Assembly (NCBI GenBank): GCA_905183005.1
Contig: CAJJDO010000051.1
Location: 248,001 to 312,000 of the forward strand
Reading direction: 5' to 3'
Length of the DNA: 64,000 nt
Source of the DNA: Paramecium pentaurelia
Lineage: Eukaryota > Ciliophora > Oligohymenophorea > Peniculida > Parameciidae
Below, piece after piece: positions 50,801 to 63,641 of the stretch; positions within the stretch are counted from its first letter, which is position 1, and the number at the start of each line of letters is the position of its first letter. The notes beneath the pieces are model-generated. The model did no database searches. It saw only the letters and a program-made list of their open reading frames with translations, and had not been told where the DNA came from. The position numbers were made by a program, and so were the translations under genes.

Positions 50801-51725
50801 ATTTTTATCATATTTACCTAAATTATACTTTTTAAAATATAAATATCCAACAAATTATTGATTTTCCAAAAATTTAATATTTAAATTTATTATTTTTTTC
50901 ATTTAATTTAAAGTAAGCTTTTTAAAATGAATTGCATCAAATCTATTTTTATAATCATCTCTTTTTATCAATTCATTATAAAATTCTGGTATATTATTAA
51001 ATCTAATTATTAAATAAAATTAAATACTCAATTATTAATGAATCAATTTTACTAAAGAATATATCAATTACTTTTATAGTCGATTTTGATAATTATATCA
51101 AATCTAATTTACAAAAAAGATTAGTCTTTAATTTTAATATTCCTTTTTCAGAATATGCATTCTTTATATATTCTTCTATTGATAATTTATTATCATCTAA
51201 TTCTGAAAGTCCTACTTTTACTTATGCATTTCCACTAATTCCTTATTATTTTTATATTAATAATTTTTATTATTCACCATCTAAATTATTTAATGATAAT
51301 TCATCAAAACTAATTCCAAATAATCTTTTATTAATTTTCTTCAATATCTCTTTCTCCTTCTATATCACTTTTTCACTCTATTACATTTTCATATATTCAT
51401 CATATTCCATAAATAAAGATCTAAGTCGAATTTTTTAAAAGTTTTCTGTATTCATCTTTTTATATTATTCAAAGTGTTCTTATTATTTAGAATCTAATCT
51501 ATATCCATTTGTATTTAAGATGTTAAGGAAATATTAATAATAATATTAATCAGATCCCTTAATCAATTTTGTAAGTCCTTCTTGTTTTGAACTCAATATA
51601 GCTGACTCTAATTAATTGAAATCTAATTCTGAATCATTTGGATTCTAAACCAAATTTATGTATACACTGTCTAAACTCATACTTACAGATGAGTTTAGTT
51701 CCTCAAAAGAGCATTAACTTGACAT
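44894..51725 (-). CDS. giant conserved protein, ~2,250 aa
   Basis: ATG at 51725 (MSSQCSFEELNSSVSMSLDS), stop TGA 44896-44894; not all introns placed. Helical and charged for ~400 residues, then a very long region of beta-strand-rich repeats (GVPQTFTFKDLIFESNIPLE; IFNPNHFCLENYQETFVVGQ; FPKSGNFTIYPANISKLGKV) and a helical TPR-like stretch. Near the end lie KVYVKVYSKNKSDQ and HKDGYTDLRGRFDYATLSSS, a block I have seen in large conserved protist proteins; it recalls alpha-2-macroglobulin-like beta sandwiches, but that is tentative. No membrane helix or catalytic motif seen. One of the largest genes in the window. Confidence 0.7.
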
Positions 51726-52010
51726 TTATTAAAAATAAAATGGATATTATATTTATAATTAAAATTAGATTAGATTAGAAGTAAAGAAAGACAAAACATA
51801 TATCTTAATTTTCATATTTTCTTTAATATGTGCATTTAAATATTTAAGTAATTATATATATATATATAAATATTTAAATAATTATTGTTATTTCTATATT
51901 AAATAGAAATATATATTGAAATATAATATATGATTATATTTATGCTATTTAATAAAAAATTAATAGATTCTCTTAATATTATCTATTTCTTATATAATAA
52001 TTATAATTAT

Positions 52011-54264
52011 TCATTCCTAATATTTTCTCACCTATAATTCTTTTGTAACATAATCCCACGTTACTAAATAATCACCATTATCACATAAAGTACCAAAAAT
52101 ATAATTTGTCTAAAATTCAATACATTATTCAAGTATTAATTAACCACTATCAAGAACTCTTATGATATTAATACATTATCCACTTTTATTAATGATTAAT
52201 TATTTTTATTTAATGTATTATTAAGGGAAAAAACAATTTTGATCAAAACCTTTTTTAATTTTGATACCTTAAGTTTTAGTGTATAATTAACTTTAAATAT
52301 CTATTAAATAAACTTCCATTACATCTTAATTAATAGGTTGAAAAGTAAATTGATTATCATTAATGAAACCTAAACGATATCCTCCAGTATTTGTTAAGAT
52401 CTTTTGAACTTAACTCCAATATTTATTATATTATGAATATTCAAAGATCAAAATAAAATGATCAAATCCACATGATATTAATTTATTTTGAGAATCATTT
52501 AAACTTAAACCATAAACTGAAAAAGTGTGATCTTAAATAGATTAAGAGACTTCCCATTATTGATCATTTTTCCAAATTATAATTTACTTATCATCTCCAC
52601 TTGAGAATAAAGTGTTTTCATCTTAATTTACTAATAAACAATTGATTTAATAAGTATGACCTTTTAATTATTATTAACAAAACCAAAAATTATTTAAATT
52701 GTATTACCAAATTAAGATACTTGAATCTGCACTAGCTGATATAAATGAATTATTGATATTCATAAATTATAAAGCAGTAACACAACCAGAATGTCCATAT
52801 AAGACTTACTGTTATTTCCGAATATAATCTTCAAATACATATACATTAATCTATTCATTACAACCTGCTAACAGAATTGAACAGTCTTTATTAAAAGTAA
52901 TTGCATGACACCAATTTTAATATTTTATTGATTTATCGCTTTATAATTCATAAGGTAAGTTATTTTATGAATAATTATAAGTAAGATTAATTACTAATGA
53001 TGGATTATTTGTTTCTATAATATTTTAATAACTTTCATTATCAATATCATCTTAACAAAGTTAAGTGCTCTTTAATTTTTCCAATTCATCAATTCTAAAA
53101 GGATTTTATGAGAAATTGATCTTCTTTAATAATATTATTTCGCATTCTTATAGATACAATAAAGTATCTTTAACAGATTTATTGATAAATTTATTTTGTT
53201 ATTAGAATTATTTAATCAAAGGATCTTAAGTTAATTTACTTTTATTTGGTTTACTTAAATTTTCTGCAATTTCACAAATTTATTCTTTAGAAAGATGACT
53301 CCAATTTTATTACAATTTATAATTATTATCTCTTACTTCATTTATATATTCATTAAAATTTTCTTTTATTTTTCTTTTAAGATCTTCAATAATTTTAATG
53401 TAATTCTATTTTATCTAATCAAAACAATCTATAATATTATCTACTTTCTACAATAATATTTTAGAATTATTATTCATATTTTCTTATTTTTCTGTTTAAA
53501 CTTGCTTCCATTTTGCTTAAACAAATTTTATTGATTTATATTGAGTTGATGGAAATTCATCAACACATTAAACACAAGCAATACGTTTCTTTAAAGATCT
53601 TACTTCATTTAAATCAAATAATATTATCTTTTCCTTTTAATGATACTCACACTCTATTTATAAATCCTATTATAATAATTATGATCTTTACATTATCATC
53701 ATCATTAACTTAAAACTCATTCTTTATTGATTCCAAATTTTACAGACTTTAAATACAATTTATTATTAAATTGTTTTGTATTAATGCTTCCAATTTATTC
53801 TTTAAATCTAATTTAAATTCTTCATTATATGATAATTTCTAACTACCCAATTCTTAAGCAAACTTAAAAAATTCATCAATATCAATTAATTAATTAGTGT
53901 CTATCTTTTCATTAAATTCCTCTTCTTAATTTGAAATCATTTATACCCATTTTTCTAATGTATATGATATTTTTTCAAATTATTAAATGTAAGAGTCTTT
54001 AAGATTTTATACTTTATCCATTAATTCCTTAATTATTTAAACATATCTTTCTTTTTAATTATTTCTTTCTTATTTCAAATTAGATGTTATCTCTCTAATC
54101 TATTCTAAAGATTCAGTGATCAAAATCACTTTTTTTTTTGAAGTCTCAGCTAAGCATTTTATACATAATTATTTGTTATCAAATTCTTATTTATTCTAAT
54201 TCAAAGCTATAAATTCTAATCCTTTATGTACTAAACAACTTTATTGCTTGTAATTTTTATTCAT
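52011..54264 (-). CDS. B-box-like/WD40-repeat protein
   Basis: ATG at 54264, stop TGA 52013-52011, at least one intron (likely near 53700). N-terminal zinc-binding part with paired Cys/His (SCLVHKGLEFIA...LCIKCLA), then ~250 residues of coiled coil, then WD repeats: SFNKDCSILLAGCNEQINVY, YGHSGCVTALQFMNINNSFI, GHTYQINCLLVNQDENTLFS, SQSIQDHTFSVYGLSLNDSQ. The WD40 blocks should form a beta-propeller. This B-box plus coiled coil plus propeller layout is common in ciliates. Partner and role unknown. Confidence 0.85.
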
Positions 54265-54898
54265 AATTTAATTAAAAAAAGTTCTATTAAGCAATAAAAA
54301 TTATTTTTCATATTTAATTATTTGATAGTTTAATTATTGAAAAAAATAATATATTGATAATTAAAGGTTGGAGTATATGTTCATTAGTATAAGTTGTTAT
54401 TTTAGAATTTTTAATTCATAAAAACTATGTATAAACAAAAATAAAGATATTTTGTTAACTTTATTTTTCTTTTAGAATATTATATAACTCATATTCTATA
54501 TTTAATGACCAGATTAAAATTTATATCGAAATCAAACTAAAAAACAATGTGGTGTTATTCTAAGGCATTCCATTTTCATTTGGTGTTTACATCTACTATA
54601 ATATTTTCATCAACACACACTTACTTTTTATAAAATTGGTAAGAGGATTGTTAATTATCAGTATACTACATTACATAATAATTTAGTTTTTGGGGTACCT
54701 AAGAAGTATTGACTCTTTCTTTGCAATATTTCTATTATTTAATAATAGGCATTAATAAGTTTAATAATTTGATAAAAATTTCTATTTTATTTATTAAGAT
54801 CCACAATTAAGTACTAGATTTATTAAACCTTAGAAATCATTATTTATATATTACAATATTTTTAATACTTAATATTATTTTATATTATATTTCATTTA
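54265..54898. other. AT-rich intergenic region
   Basis: About 630 bp between divergent B-box-type genes. No supported frame. It should contain both promoters. Confidence 0.5.
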
Positions 54899-56147
54899 AT
54901 GAATTTTATGATGTGTAAATATCATCCTGAAAATCAGGTAATATTTTTACTTTGGAATGATTCTATGTTCTAATTTGCTTGTGAAGAATGCTCTGAAAAT
55001 TAAAAAAAATAAGAAAATAAATAAATTTTAAAGTAGTTATCAATAAGAAAAGCTTTAAAAGAACCTGATTATTTTTTAGGGGAATTCAATTTAAATAAAG
55101 AAAACAGATAATTAATTAAATAAATAGACAATTTACCTATTTAAAAATTGAATTCATTAATGTAAATTATTGATACACATGTTAAAGATATTCAAATTAG
55201 TTTGAGTGATTTAATTAATAAAATTAAGGAAAACATTTTAGATATTATTTAAAGAAAAGAGAAGTTAAGAAATAATTTGGAAAAGGTGAATATTAATATA
55301 ATTATATAGATTTCATATTATGCTTAATTTACAGTTGTATTTTAAGGCTTAAATAGCCAGAAATGTTTAAATGATGATGTACTCAATTAAATTGAAGATA
55401 ATATCAAATAACTATTTTTAGAGATTGATAAAAATCCAAATTCTTTTAATCAAGAAGTATAAAAATAATTGTTACTACCAAAAATTGATAAAATAAATGA
55501 TTCACGATAATATTAAACATTTATTAATAGGCTATAAAACTTCAAAGATAGTATTGCTCCTTTTCTAATTTAAAATCCTTAAGATCTAATTTAGGATCAA
55601 CAAAATTATAAAAAAGATTTAAAATTTTCTAATATCTATAAACAATCACAAATTTAAGTATCTTTAGAAGGAAAGATGGCTTATGCAGCAGAAGATGTTT
55701 GGTAAGTGGTTTTATGGAAATAACCAATCCCTCAAAATAGAAAAATATCTTTTTATTTCAATATTTTGCAATTACATCACTTTTATTGTGGAATCTGTTT
55801 CAAAAATCTTATTTCTAAAGATTATAGAGGATAAGTTTCTAATAAAGGGCATGGGTATTGTATTTTCTTTAATAAGTTATTACTTAATGTGTAGATACGG
55901 AAATATATATTCCCATCATGATAATGAAATAAATGGATAATTAAAAGGATTTCCATCTTGTAAAGGAGATACTATTGAAATAATAGTTGATATGATAGAA
56001 AAAACTATTACATGGACAAATAATAGATCGAAACAATCTTTTGTAATTATAAATAATTATTTTTAGAAATTAACAATTCAAACAATTGATACATTATATC
56101 CATGTATAAGAATTGCTAAATCAAAAGTTTAGATACTTTAATGTTGA
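54899..56147 (+). CDS. B-box-like coiled-coil/SPRY-domain protein
   Basis: ATG 54899, stop TGA 56145-56147; one 19-nt intron (55876-55894) leaves 1,230 nt (409 aa). N terminus MMCKYHPENQ plus CEECSENQKK gives a B-box-type Cys/His pattern; the middle is coiled coil. The C-terminal ~180 residues form a SPRY-like fold: MAYAAEDVWQVVLWKQP, FYCGICFKNLISKDYRGQVS, KGHGYCIFF, then IYSHHDNEINGQLKGFPSCK and TIEIIVDMIEKTITWTNN. Frame continuity across the SPRY strands fixes the very short intron. It resembles its divergent neighbour in layout (B-box first) but not in the C-terminal module. Confidence 0.85.
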
Positions 56148-56649
56148 TTCTTATTTATATAAACATTACCAAATCTTATTTGTGTTCTCTTTCAATTAGT
56201 AACTGTTATTTTTATTTATATACATAATAAAATAAGTAGTTGTATAATACATAATTAAAATTATATTTATATAAATTTTTTTTATAATTTTTGATGAATT
56301 ATTTTAAGAAAATTCCTTTTTAAATAATTATTAAGATCTATCAAATAATATAAACATAATTTATTATTAAATGATATAAAAAATAGTTTGTTTCTAATTT
56401 TTTAAAATATTCAAGAAAGTTCAAAAATTTTGATCATCCAATAACTTAAGGAAAATTCAAAACAAAGCACAATATTCTAATTTGTATTTTATGTTTTGGT
56501 TTATTGAATTTGAAAAAAGAAAGAAGTAAGTTTTTTCAAATGTCATTCAAATAGTTTCGAAATTTTATTCTAAAAATTATGAAAAAATTATTAAGTTAAA
56601 TTATTGAGTAAGAAAATTAATGAATGATTAAATTATCAGGTAAATTAAA
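56148..56649. other. AT-rich intergenic region
   Basis: About 500 bp, nothing recognised except A/T runs; probably the 3' flank of the SPRY gene and the promoter of the Cys-rich gene. Confidence 0.5.
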
Positions 56650-59600
56650 ATGCTTTGGATCATTTTTCTATTTAATATTACATTTGAGCAAAGTCTTTTC
56701 TATTCCGCTTATACTGACTCTACATTGTCAATTTAAGATAGTAATAATACATTTAAATTAGATTGGTAATTTTTTGGAAATACTACTACCAATATAATTT
56801 CAACTTGTGGATCTTCTAGTATTATAGGAGGATACAATTTATTCTCTAATGGTGTTGCAGCTACACTTTTTATTGATCTACAACCTCATTATAAAATGAA
56901 AATTTCCTTCTCATTATTTATGTATATTCTACTCTTAGTAATAGTATAGATACATGGGATAATGAATATTTCTATTTATATGCAGATTAAGATCTAGTCT
57001 TTACTTAAAAATATAGTAATAACAATGGATAAGATGAAATATGTGGATAACCAGGGTCTAATAGAAAGGACTAGATCCATCAAATTGAAATTGAATTTGA
57101 TCACACAGGATTGACTAGCTTCATCTAATTAACATCAAATTTAAATGATAGTGCTCATGATGTAAAGTATATGTTTTATTTAAGGAATCATGGGGTTTTA
57201 GGAATTTCAGAATTTACATTTATGAATGTCCGCCTTAATGTTATGTTTGTTCAAAAGTTGATTAGTAACTTTAGTGCGAAAAATGGATTAGAGCTTATTC
57301 AATATTTACATAATTATTAGAAAATGAATTCTAAGAAAATACTCTAATTTCAGTTATTAATGGAGCAACAACTAAATAATTATGTTCTTGTAAAATTTTA
57401 TTTCAATATAGAAATTCCAATGATGTGTGGTTATGGTGTTTGTGGGAGGGATACTATAATATAAATGAATAATTTATAGCTTCCATTTCATACAAGAATT
57501 AAAATTAAACTTAAGTATTTGATAATAGATAGTTGGGAATCCACTGATTATGCTTAAATTCTAGTAGATGGAGTTCTTCGATGGACTTCTGAATTATCAT
57601 TAACTAATTAAAATCTATATAGAGTTTGTGGAGGAGGTTCTAATGATATTTTTGTAAATTTGGAACTTACATTCCCTCACATATAAACTAGTACAACAAT
57701 TCAAATTTTAAATACATTGAATTAGGATTTTTCAGATGAATCTTTTGGTATAAGAGATTTAACAATATATACTTGTAATATTTTAATAATTTAAGTAGAA
57801 TAATCAAATTGTGGGGATTAAATCATATAGGAAAATGAAGAATGTGATGATGGTAATTTGGTTCCGTTTGATGGTTGTTTTAGTTGTTTATATTCTTGTG
57901 TTGATGGATGTGAGATATGTGAGAAAGGTAATTGCTTACGTTGTGGTTAAGGTTGGATTCTTTAGAGATAAATATAAAAATGTTAAAGAATTGATAGTAA
58001 AAATTTCATTTGATATTAGTTCCAATAATTTAGTTTAAGCTTAAAGAAGATAAATGTAATGATAAATAAAATGATATTTAAATGAATTAAATTAGGAGAG
58101 ATTGTGAAACAATGGATTATTCAAGTTTAGTTGTCTGTGAAGAAGATATATTAAATAAATGTTAACCATAATGTAAGATTTGTATTTAAAGTGTTTGTTA
58201 TTAATGTTAAGTAGGATAGAATTTAATAATGGGATAATGTTATGAACTATTAAAAAATTCTATTTAATTAGAAGATTTATCAAAATAAGAGTTTATATGT
58301 GATTTTAATTGTGAAGATTGTAGAAATGGTATATGTTATCAATGTTACGAAAAATTTTAAATATTAGATAATCAATGTGTAGGTATTTGTGGAGATTAAA
58401 TTATACAATTAAATGAAGAATGTGATGATGGTAATAATGTAGAATTTGATGGTTGTTTTTGTTGTAGATATTCATGTCCTTAAGATTGTAGTTTTTGTTA
58501 AAATGGAATTTGTATAGATAAATGTTAATAAGGCTATTATTTTATTGATAATTCTTGTTAAACTATATGTGGAGATTCTATCATAGTTGGATTTGAATAA
58601 TGTGAAGATGAAAATAATATTTAATATGATGGATGTTATCAATGTAGATATTCTTGTCCTTTATTTTGTAATGATTGTTTAAATGGATATTGTTATAATT
58701 GTGATTAAGGTTTTATTCTCTCTTCAAATATTTGTATAGGTGTTTGTGGTGATGGATTACTTTCCATTTAAGAGTAATGTGATGATGGTAATCAAATTGA
58801 TGGTGATGGTTGTTCAAAAAAATGTTAATTAGAAACTAATTGGATTTGTAATAAAAATGGAGATTGTGCATATGTTGAGTATCCAATTCCCATTATTGAA
58901 TATTATAAATAAGAAAATTAATTTTAATATGTCAAAATGACATTCAGTTAATTAGTTTAATAGAATTTAAATTTGCAGTATAAGGATACAATCTAATTAA
59001 GAATTCTTGATTTGAATTAAAATCTTTTTAATATTATTATTTTAGAAACTCAACCTGCATAATTTCAGATTTTATAGAGAGTAGAATATATATTCTAAAT
59101 TGAAATTATGTCTAATCAATAAAATCATCCAATATTAGAAGTGCTATTAACTGAATAACTATATAATGAGAATCTAGCACCATTACTTTATTTACTAGAT
59201 AATTTTTAATTAAATTAACCTAATCATATCAGTGAAGAAGAAATAATAACATCAAAAACATTTTAAAACATTAATGAATATTCAGTTAATTCATTATTTG
59301 CAATTTAAGGAATCTTATTTCTTCTATTAGGTAATTTTTTTTCTTTTTGGGTTATTTTGGATGCTCTTTAGTAACAATCTTATCTTAAATATATCAATGT
59401 ATAATATCCTTAAACATTAATAATCTACTTTGAATCAAGTGATGCTGTATCAATGTAATCAATTTTGAACAAACTTCCAAGATTTAAATATAATTCAACT
59501 TTACTAAAATTTCCTTTTTAAAAGTCTTATGGAAAATTTGAGTATTACAATATTAATGCTAATATCATGGAAGGCTTAATTCTAGAAGTATTGATCTTTG

Positions 59601-60505
59601 GTTCATTACTTATTGGTTACTTAAGTACTTTATTTACTATTAACATACTAAAATATCTTGAAATAAATTTATTTCTCTAATAATGGCCAAAATTTATTTT
59701 ATTTATATAAAAATTAAAAAGAAAACTGCATTCTAAATTGAAACTATTTGATGATAACTCAATTAAAAGAACTTTATTAGCTTGTAGTTGGGATCTTATT
59801 TTTATAGCTTTTTTAGAGTTACAAGTCTAACATGATTTTGAATCATCAAGAGCATATATTCGTTTAACAATTGCTCTTGTAATATTAATGATAATAATTT
59901 TGGTCATCTTATAATAAATACATGGACTTAGATCTTGGTAAAAATAAAATTTTATTTAATTTTGGGAGCAACAAAAGGAAATGTTTAATCTTATCAAGAA
60001 AATTCTTAGTCTTTATATAATAATTTATAATTAATAAAATTAAATACTTTAAACTTTAGTATTAACTTTGATTAACACATTCTACTTGTTCTTTATTATA
60101 TATTGTTAATCAAAAAATGGATTTTAAGAATATATCAAAAATATAATAACAGAAATTTCACTAATTATTTTTACAGCTTCAACTTCTTTGAATTGGAATA
60201 TTGTATCTAGTTACTTTTCTTATTAATAAAGAATTACAATTAGTTGGGTTTAGATGTCAGTTTTAGTAAGTGTGCTTGTTATATTTTTATTTATTGAGAT
60301 CTATAATCTAATATCAATAATAATATAAACAGTTAATAAAATCATCTCTTTCAATAGAAATCAGTCTAACTAAAGTAAACTAAATGAATTGTAAAATTTA
60401 AATTAAGTTAAAGTGAATCCCATTAAAAAATAGTCGAATTTAAATAAAGTGTAAAATTAATAACAACCAGTCATCAATTAGAGAATGTTTATTGTCTGTC
60501 AATGA
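56650..60505 (+). CDS. large Cys-rich multi-TM surface protein
   Basis: ATG 56650 with signal peptide (MLWIIFLFNITFEQSLFYSA), stop TGA 60503-60505, several introns including a 17-nt one (56922-56938). An N-terminal beta domain (IDTWDNEYFYLYADQDLVF) is followed by tandem Cys-rich units of the type ECDDGNNVEFDGCFCCRYSC, NEECDDGNLVPFDGCFSC and EQCDDGNQIDGDGCSKKC, each spaced ~80-100 residues. Then comes an ectodomain and about 8-10 hydrophobic helices (LFAIQGILFLLLGNFFSFWV; VLIFGSLLIGYLSTLF). The CDDGN...DGC repeat family is common in ciliate surface proteins. Receptor or adhesion roles are inferred. Confidence 0.85.
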
Positions 60506-60774
60506 TATTTGAATTTAATTTGAACAATAATTTAAAATATTTTATTATTTTGTTACTATTTATTATGTATTTGACTTTGCAAAAGCATATTATATAATTC
60601 TTTTTTTAATATAATGTATGAAATTTTTAAACTATTTTACCATTACAAAATTTTATTTCAAATTAAAACAATAAATATATATAATTTAATTGAATCATCA
60701 ATAATTATAAAAAAAATATTATAACAAAAAAGAATAACAAAATAATATTAATGAATACTCTAATATATTATGTA

Positions 60775-61422
60775 TCAGCAGCATCCTGAAGATTACTTAT
60801 TCTTTTACTTTTAATCTAAAACACTTTCTGTATTTGCAGATAGCTATTTACTTTAGAGACCCTTGTTTTCTTGTTAATTATAGCAATTTTTCATTAATTC
60901 AAGTGCCATGAAATCAAAACATTCTATAATATTCTCACTTGTATATGCAGATACAATAAAGTAATTAGCATTAATTTACTTTGCTAATTCTTTTATTTCC
61001 TCCTCTGTTACTACTAATTTATCAGTTAAATCGCATTTATTTGCTAAAATTACTTTTTTAACATCATCTCCTCCATGATTTCTTAATTATTTTGCCCAAA
61101 ATTTGATATTATCAAATGATTGATGTTCCGTCATATCGAAAACAAGAAATGCTCCTTTTGTTTCTCTATAAAATTATATTGTAATTGTTCTATATTTTTC
61201 TTGTCCTGCCTAAATTTATTAAAATTTAATTACAGTGTCCCATAATTTTAAAGTTATTTCTTTATCATTAATTTTTAATTTTAAAGTATTCATTTATCCT
61301 AATTCTGTATGGGTAGTATGAAATGAAAATTTTTCATAAATTCGTTTATTTAAAATAGATGTTTTGCCAACACCAGAATCTCCAATTAAAACTACTTTGC
61401 ATAATAATTATGGAGAATCCAT
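60775..61422 (-). CDS. Rab-family small GTPase
   Basis: ATG at 61422, stop TGA 60777-60775; one 24-nt intron leaves 624 nt (207 aa). G1 IGDSGVGKTSIL; G3 KLWDTAGQEKYRTITIQFYR; G4 ILANKCDL; C terminus SSGCC for double geranylgeranylation. RabF-type motifs (YRTIT, FLVFDMTEHQSFDNIKFWAK) are present. The effector loop is short and unusual (FHTTHTELGQ), with no TIG motif. It directs vesicle traffic; which compartment cannot be told. Confidence 0.93.
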
Positions 61423-61470
61423 GTAATTAATAATAAATATTTATTAAATAAAATAAATTTTTATCTAGTT

Positions 61471-62358
61471 TCAACCCACTGATACTTAGTCGATATGAAT
61501 ATTGGAATGCTCTTAGTCCTAACTTTTTGATGATTTGATTTCTTACGGAATATTTGGTTATAAATTCTATCCTTCATCTCCTTAATTCATTCTCTAAGAA
61601 GGCTAAACAGCTAATCCATTCAACGATTATCTCACTTTTCCCCAGAAACGATTTTATGGTTATAAATGATTAGGTAATTCTGTTCTTTCGACTAAAGGAG
61701 GTTCTTTAAAATCAATTTGTCTAACTATTAATTATTTCCAACTTTCTCTTGGATCAACAACAGGATCTATTAATTTTTTTTTTTCTGGTTTTTTAAATAT
61801 ATTTGGTAATTGCTAATAAGGAACTTTTTGTTTCAAATTAGATAACATTATTTCATAATTAACATATCGATAATCTCTATCCTTTGCAAACTAATAATAA
61901 TCAAAATATTCTAAAGTTTCTTAAAAAAATTCAAATAAAAACAAGGCTGGTCTATAATTACCGTGAACTATTGCATAATCTAATGCAGTATATCCTTCAT
62001 TTGATTTTATTGTAATCTTAGCACCATATTCAACTAAATTTGATACTAAATAGGCATTATCTCTTCTGCAGGCCCACATTAATGGAGTTATACTTGAAGA
62101 CCCACCATTATCAACATCAGCCCCATTCTATTATTTAATAAACTATTACTTTAATCAATATATCAACTAAATAGATATCATTTCTCCAAACTGCTCTAGC
62201 TAAAGGTGTAGATTAAATTTCTTAACTTAAATCTTCCTACAGTATTTGTGGATATTTCTAATCAAGACATTTAATACTTCAATTATTTCTACAATTTTAT
62301 CATATCGTTGTTTTTCTATTGAACTTAGCATAATTTTATTTACATTAGTGTTTCCCAT
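61471..62358 (-). CDS. ankyrin-repeat protein
   Basis: ATG at 62358, stop TGA 61473-61471; introns of 32 and 22 nt leave 834 nt (277 aa). Starts MGNTNVNKIML, so N-myristoylation is possible; an upstream ATG (62439) in the same frame would add 27 residues. Ankyrin repeats: STPLARAVWRNDIYLVDILI, SITPLMWACRRDNAYLVSNL, EGYTALDYAIVHGNYRPALF. The C-terminal 130 residues are polar (NRFWGKVRQSLNGL) and end ...IHIDQVSVG. Likely a scaffold; no partner evident. It ends 48 bp upstream of the Rab gene start, same strand. Confidence 0.88.
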
Positions 62359-63002
62359 TAATATTAATATTAAATTTGTAAATGTTATTTGTATAAATTT
62401 ATATCTAGCTCTTAAATATGTTTTTAAATTATTATTCATGCTCAAATACTTTGTCTATTATTTAAAACTTTAAAGAACTTAAAACTATCTATACAAAATA
62501 ATTTTGAATTTTTTTGTTTTAATTATTTTTCTAATTTAGTTATAATCAATTTTTAAATAACTAAGAACTTCATATTGAATCAAATAAATATTAGAGTTAT
62601 TATTGATTATTTTAAATAACATAATAAATTAAATTTCATAATATTATTTTTTAGCATACTCAGTAACAACATTAGAATAATTTAAAAGCAATATATAAAG
62701 GTCACAAGTATCAAGTATGTCGGAATGATGAATTCTTGTAAGGAAACAAAGAGATATAAAATCTAAAAATTAAAGTGTGAGTATCTTATTTAGAGTTATT
62801 TAAACTGGATAAATATAGAAACTAGAAATGATAATTTTTTTAAATAGTCAAATAGTATTTGCTTAACTTTATACTTTCAATATCTAAAGATAATGATTAA
62901 TTTATTTGTTATTATATTTATCAAGTTGCTATTCTGTTTTAAAAAAAATCTTATTATGATTTAGCATAATATTTATGGATATCACTTAGTAAATTAATTT
63001 AA
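62359..63002. other. AT-rich region without supported gene
   Basis: Upstream flank of the ankyrin gene. Short frames only; none has domain support. Confidence 0.45.
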
Positions 63003-63641
63003 ATGATTTTTTTAACGAATTTTGCTTATATTCAAGTAGCATTGATGAATCATAAATAAGAATCAGAAGTAATTATGTTGCTCTTTCTAGAATTAATTCT
63101 AACAATTTTTGGGTTTTTAACTTTAGATGATAATCTTTAAAAAGGAGTAATATAAATAAATGGAGAATTTTCCATATTACGATTTCAAAATGTTGTTTAT
63201 ATTTATTTTATTTTTTTGTAGATTATTTCTATAATTGATTTTAACTTGCTTAACTTAAATAATTATTTTATATATAAATAAACTTATATGATTTTAGAAT
63301 GCTTAGTAGAAGAAGGTGAGTCATTCTTTACATTTTTGAATACTAAAAGTTTCGAATTAAAAGGTTTTATCATAGATCCTAATTTTACAATCCAATTTTT
63401 TAAATCTTAAATGTAAATAGTACATATTCACTTTTTTTTTGATCTATAAAACATCCATTAAAGCTAAAAGTTATCAATAACTGCAATCTGGAACACATTT
63501 GCATATTTTTACTTTTTGAAAAATATTGTAATTTTTTAAGAATCCTTTAATAATTAAATAGTTTCAACATTCATTATCAATGAACTACAGATTTTTATCC
63601 TATTGGTAGTCTCTAAGTTACATTAAGAAAGAGTGCCATGA
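63003..63641 (+). pseudogene. weak ORF, possible decayed gene at right edge
   Basis: ATG 63003 to TGA 63639-63641, 212 codons with several TAA/TAG as Gln and many hydrophobic residues (ESFFTFLNTKSFELKGFIID; IVHIHFFFDLQNIHQSQKL). Past the TGA the same frame stays protein-like to about 63850 (SNYHQASAEGTKFGEYNMNN). In AT-rich DNA with one stop codon, ORFs of this size can arise by chance. No family recognised. From 63850 to the window end other frames look coding, so a frameshifted gene may continue out of the window. Confidence 0.3.
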
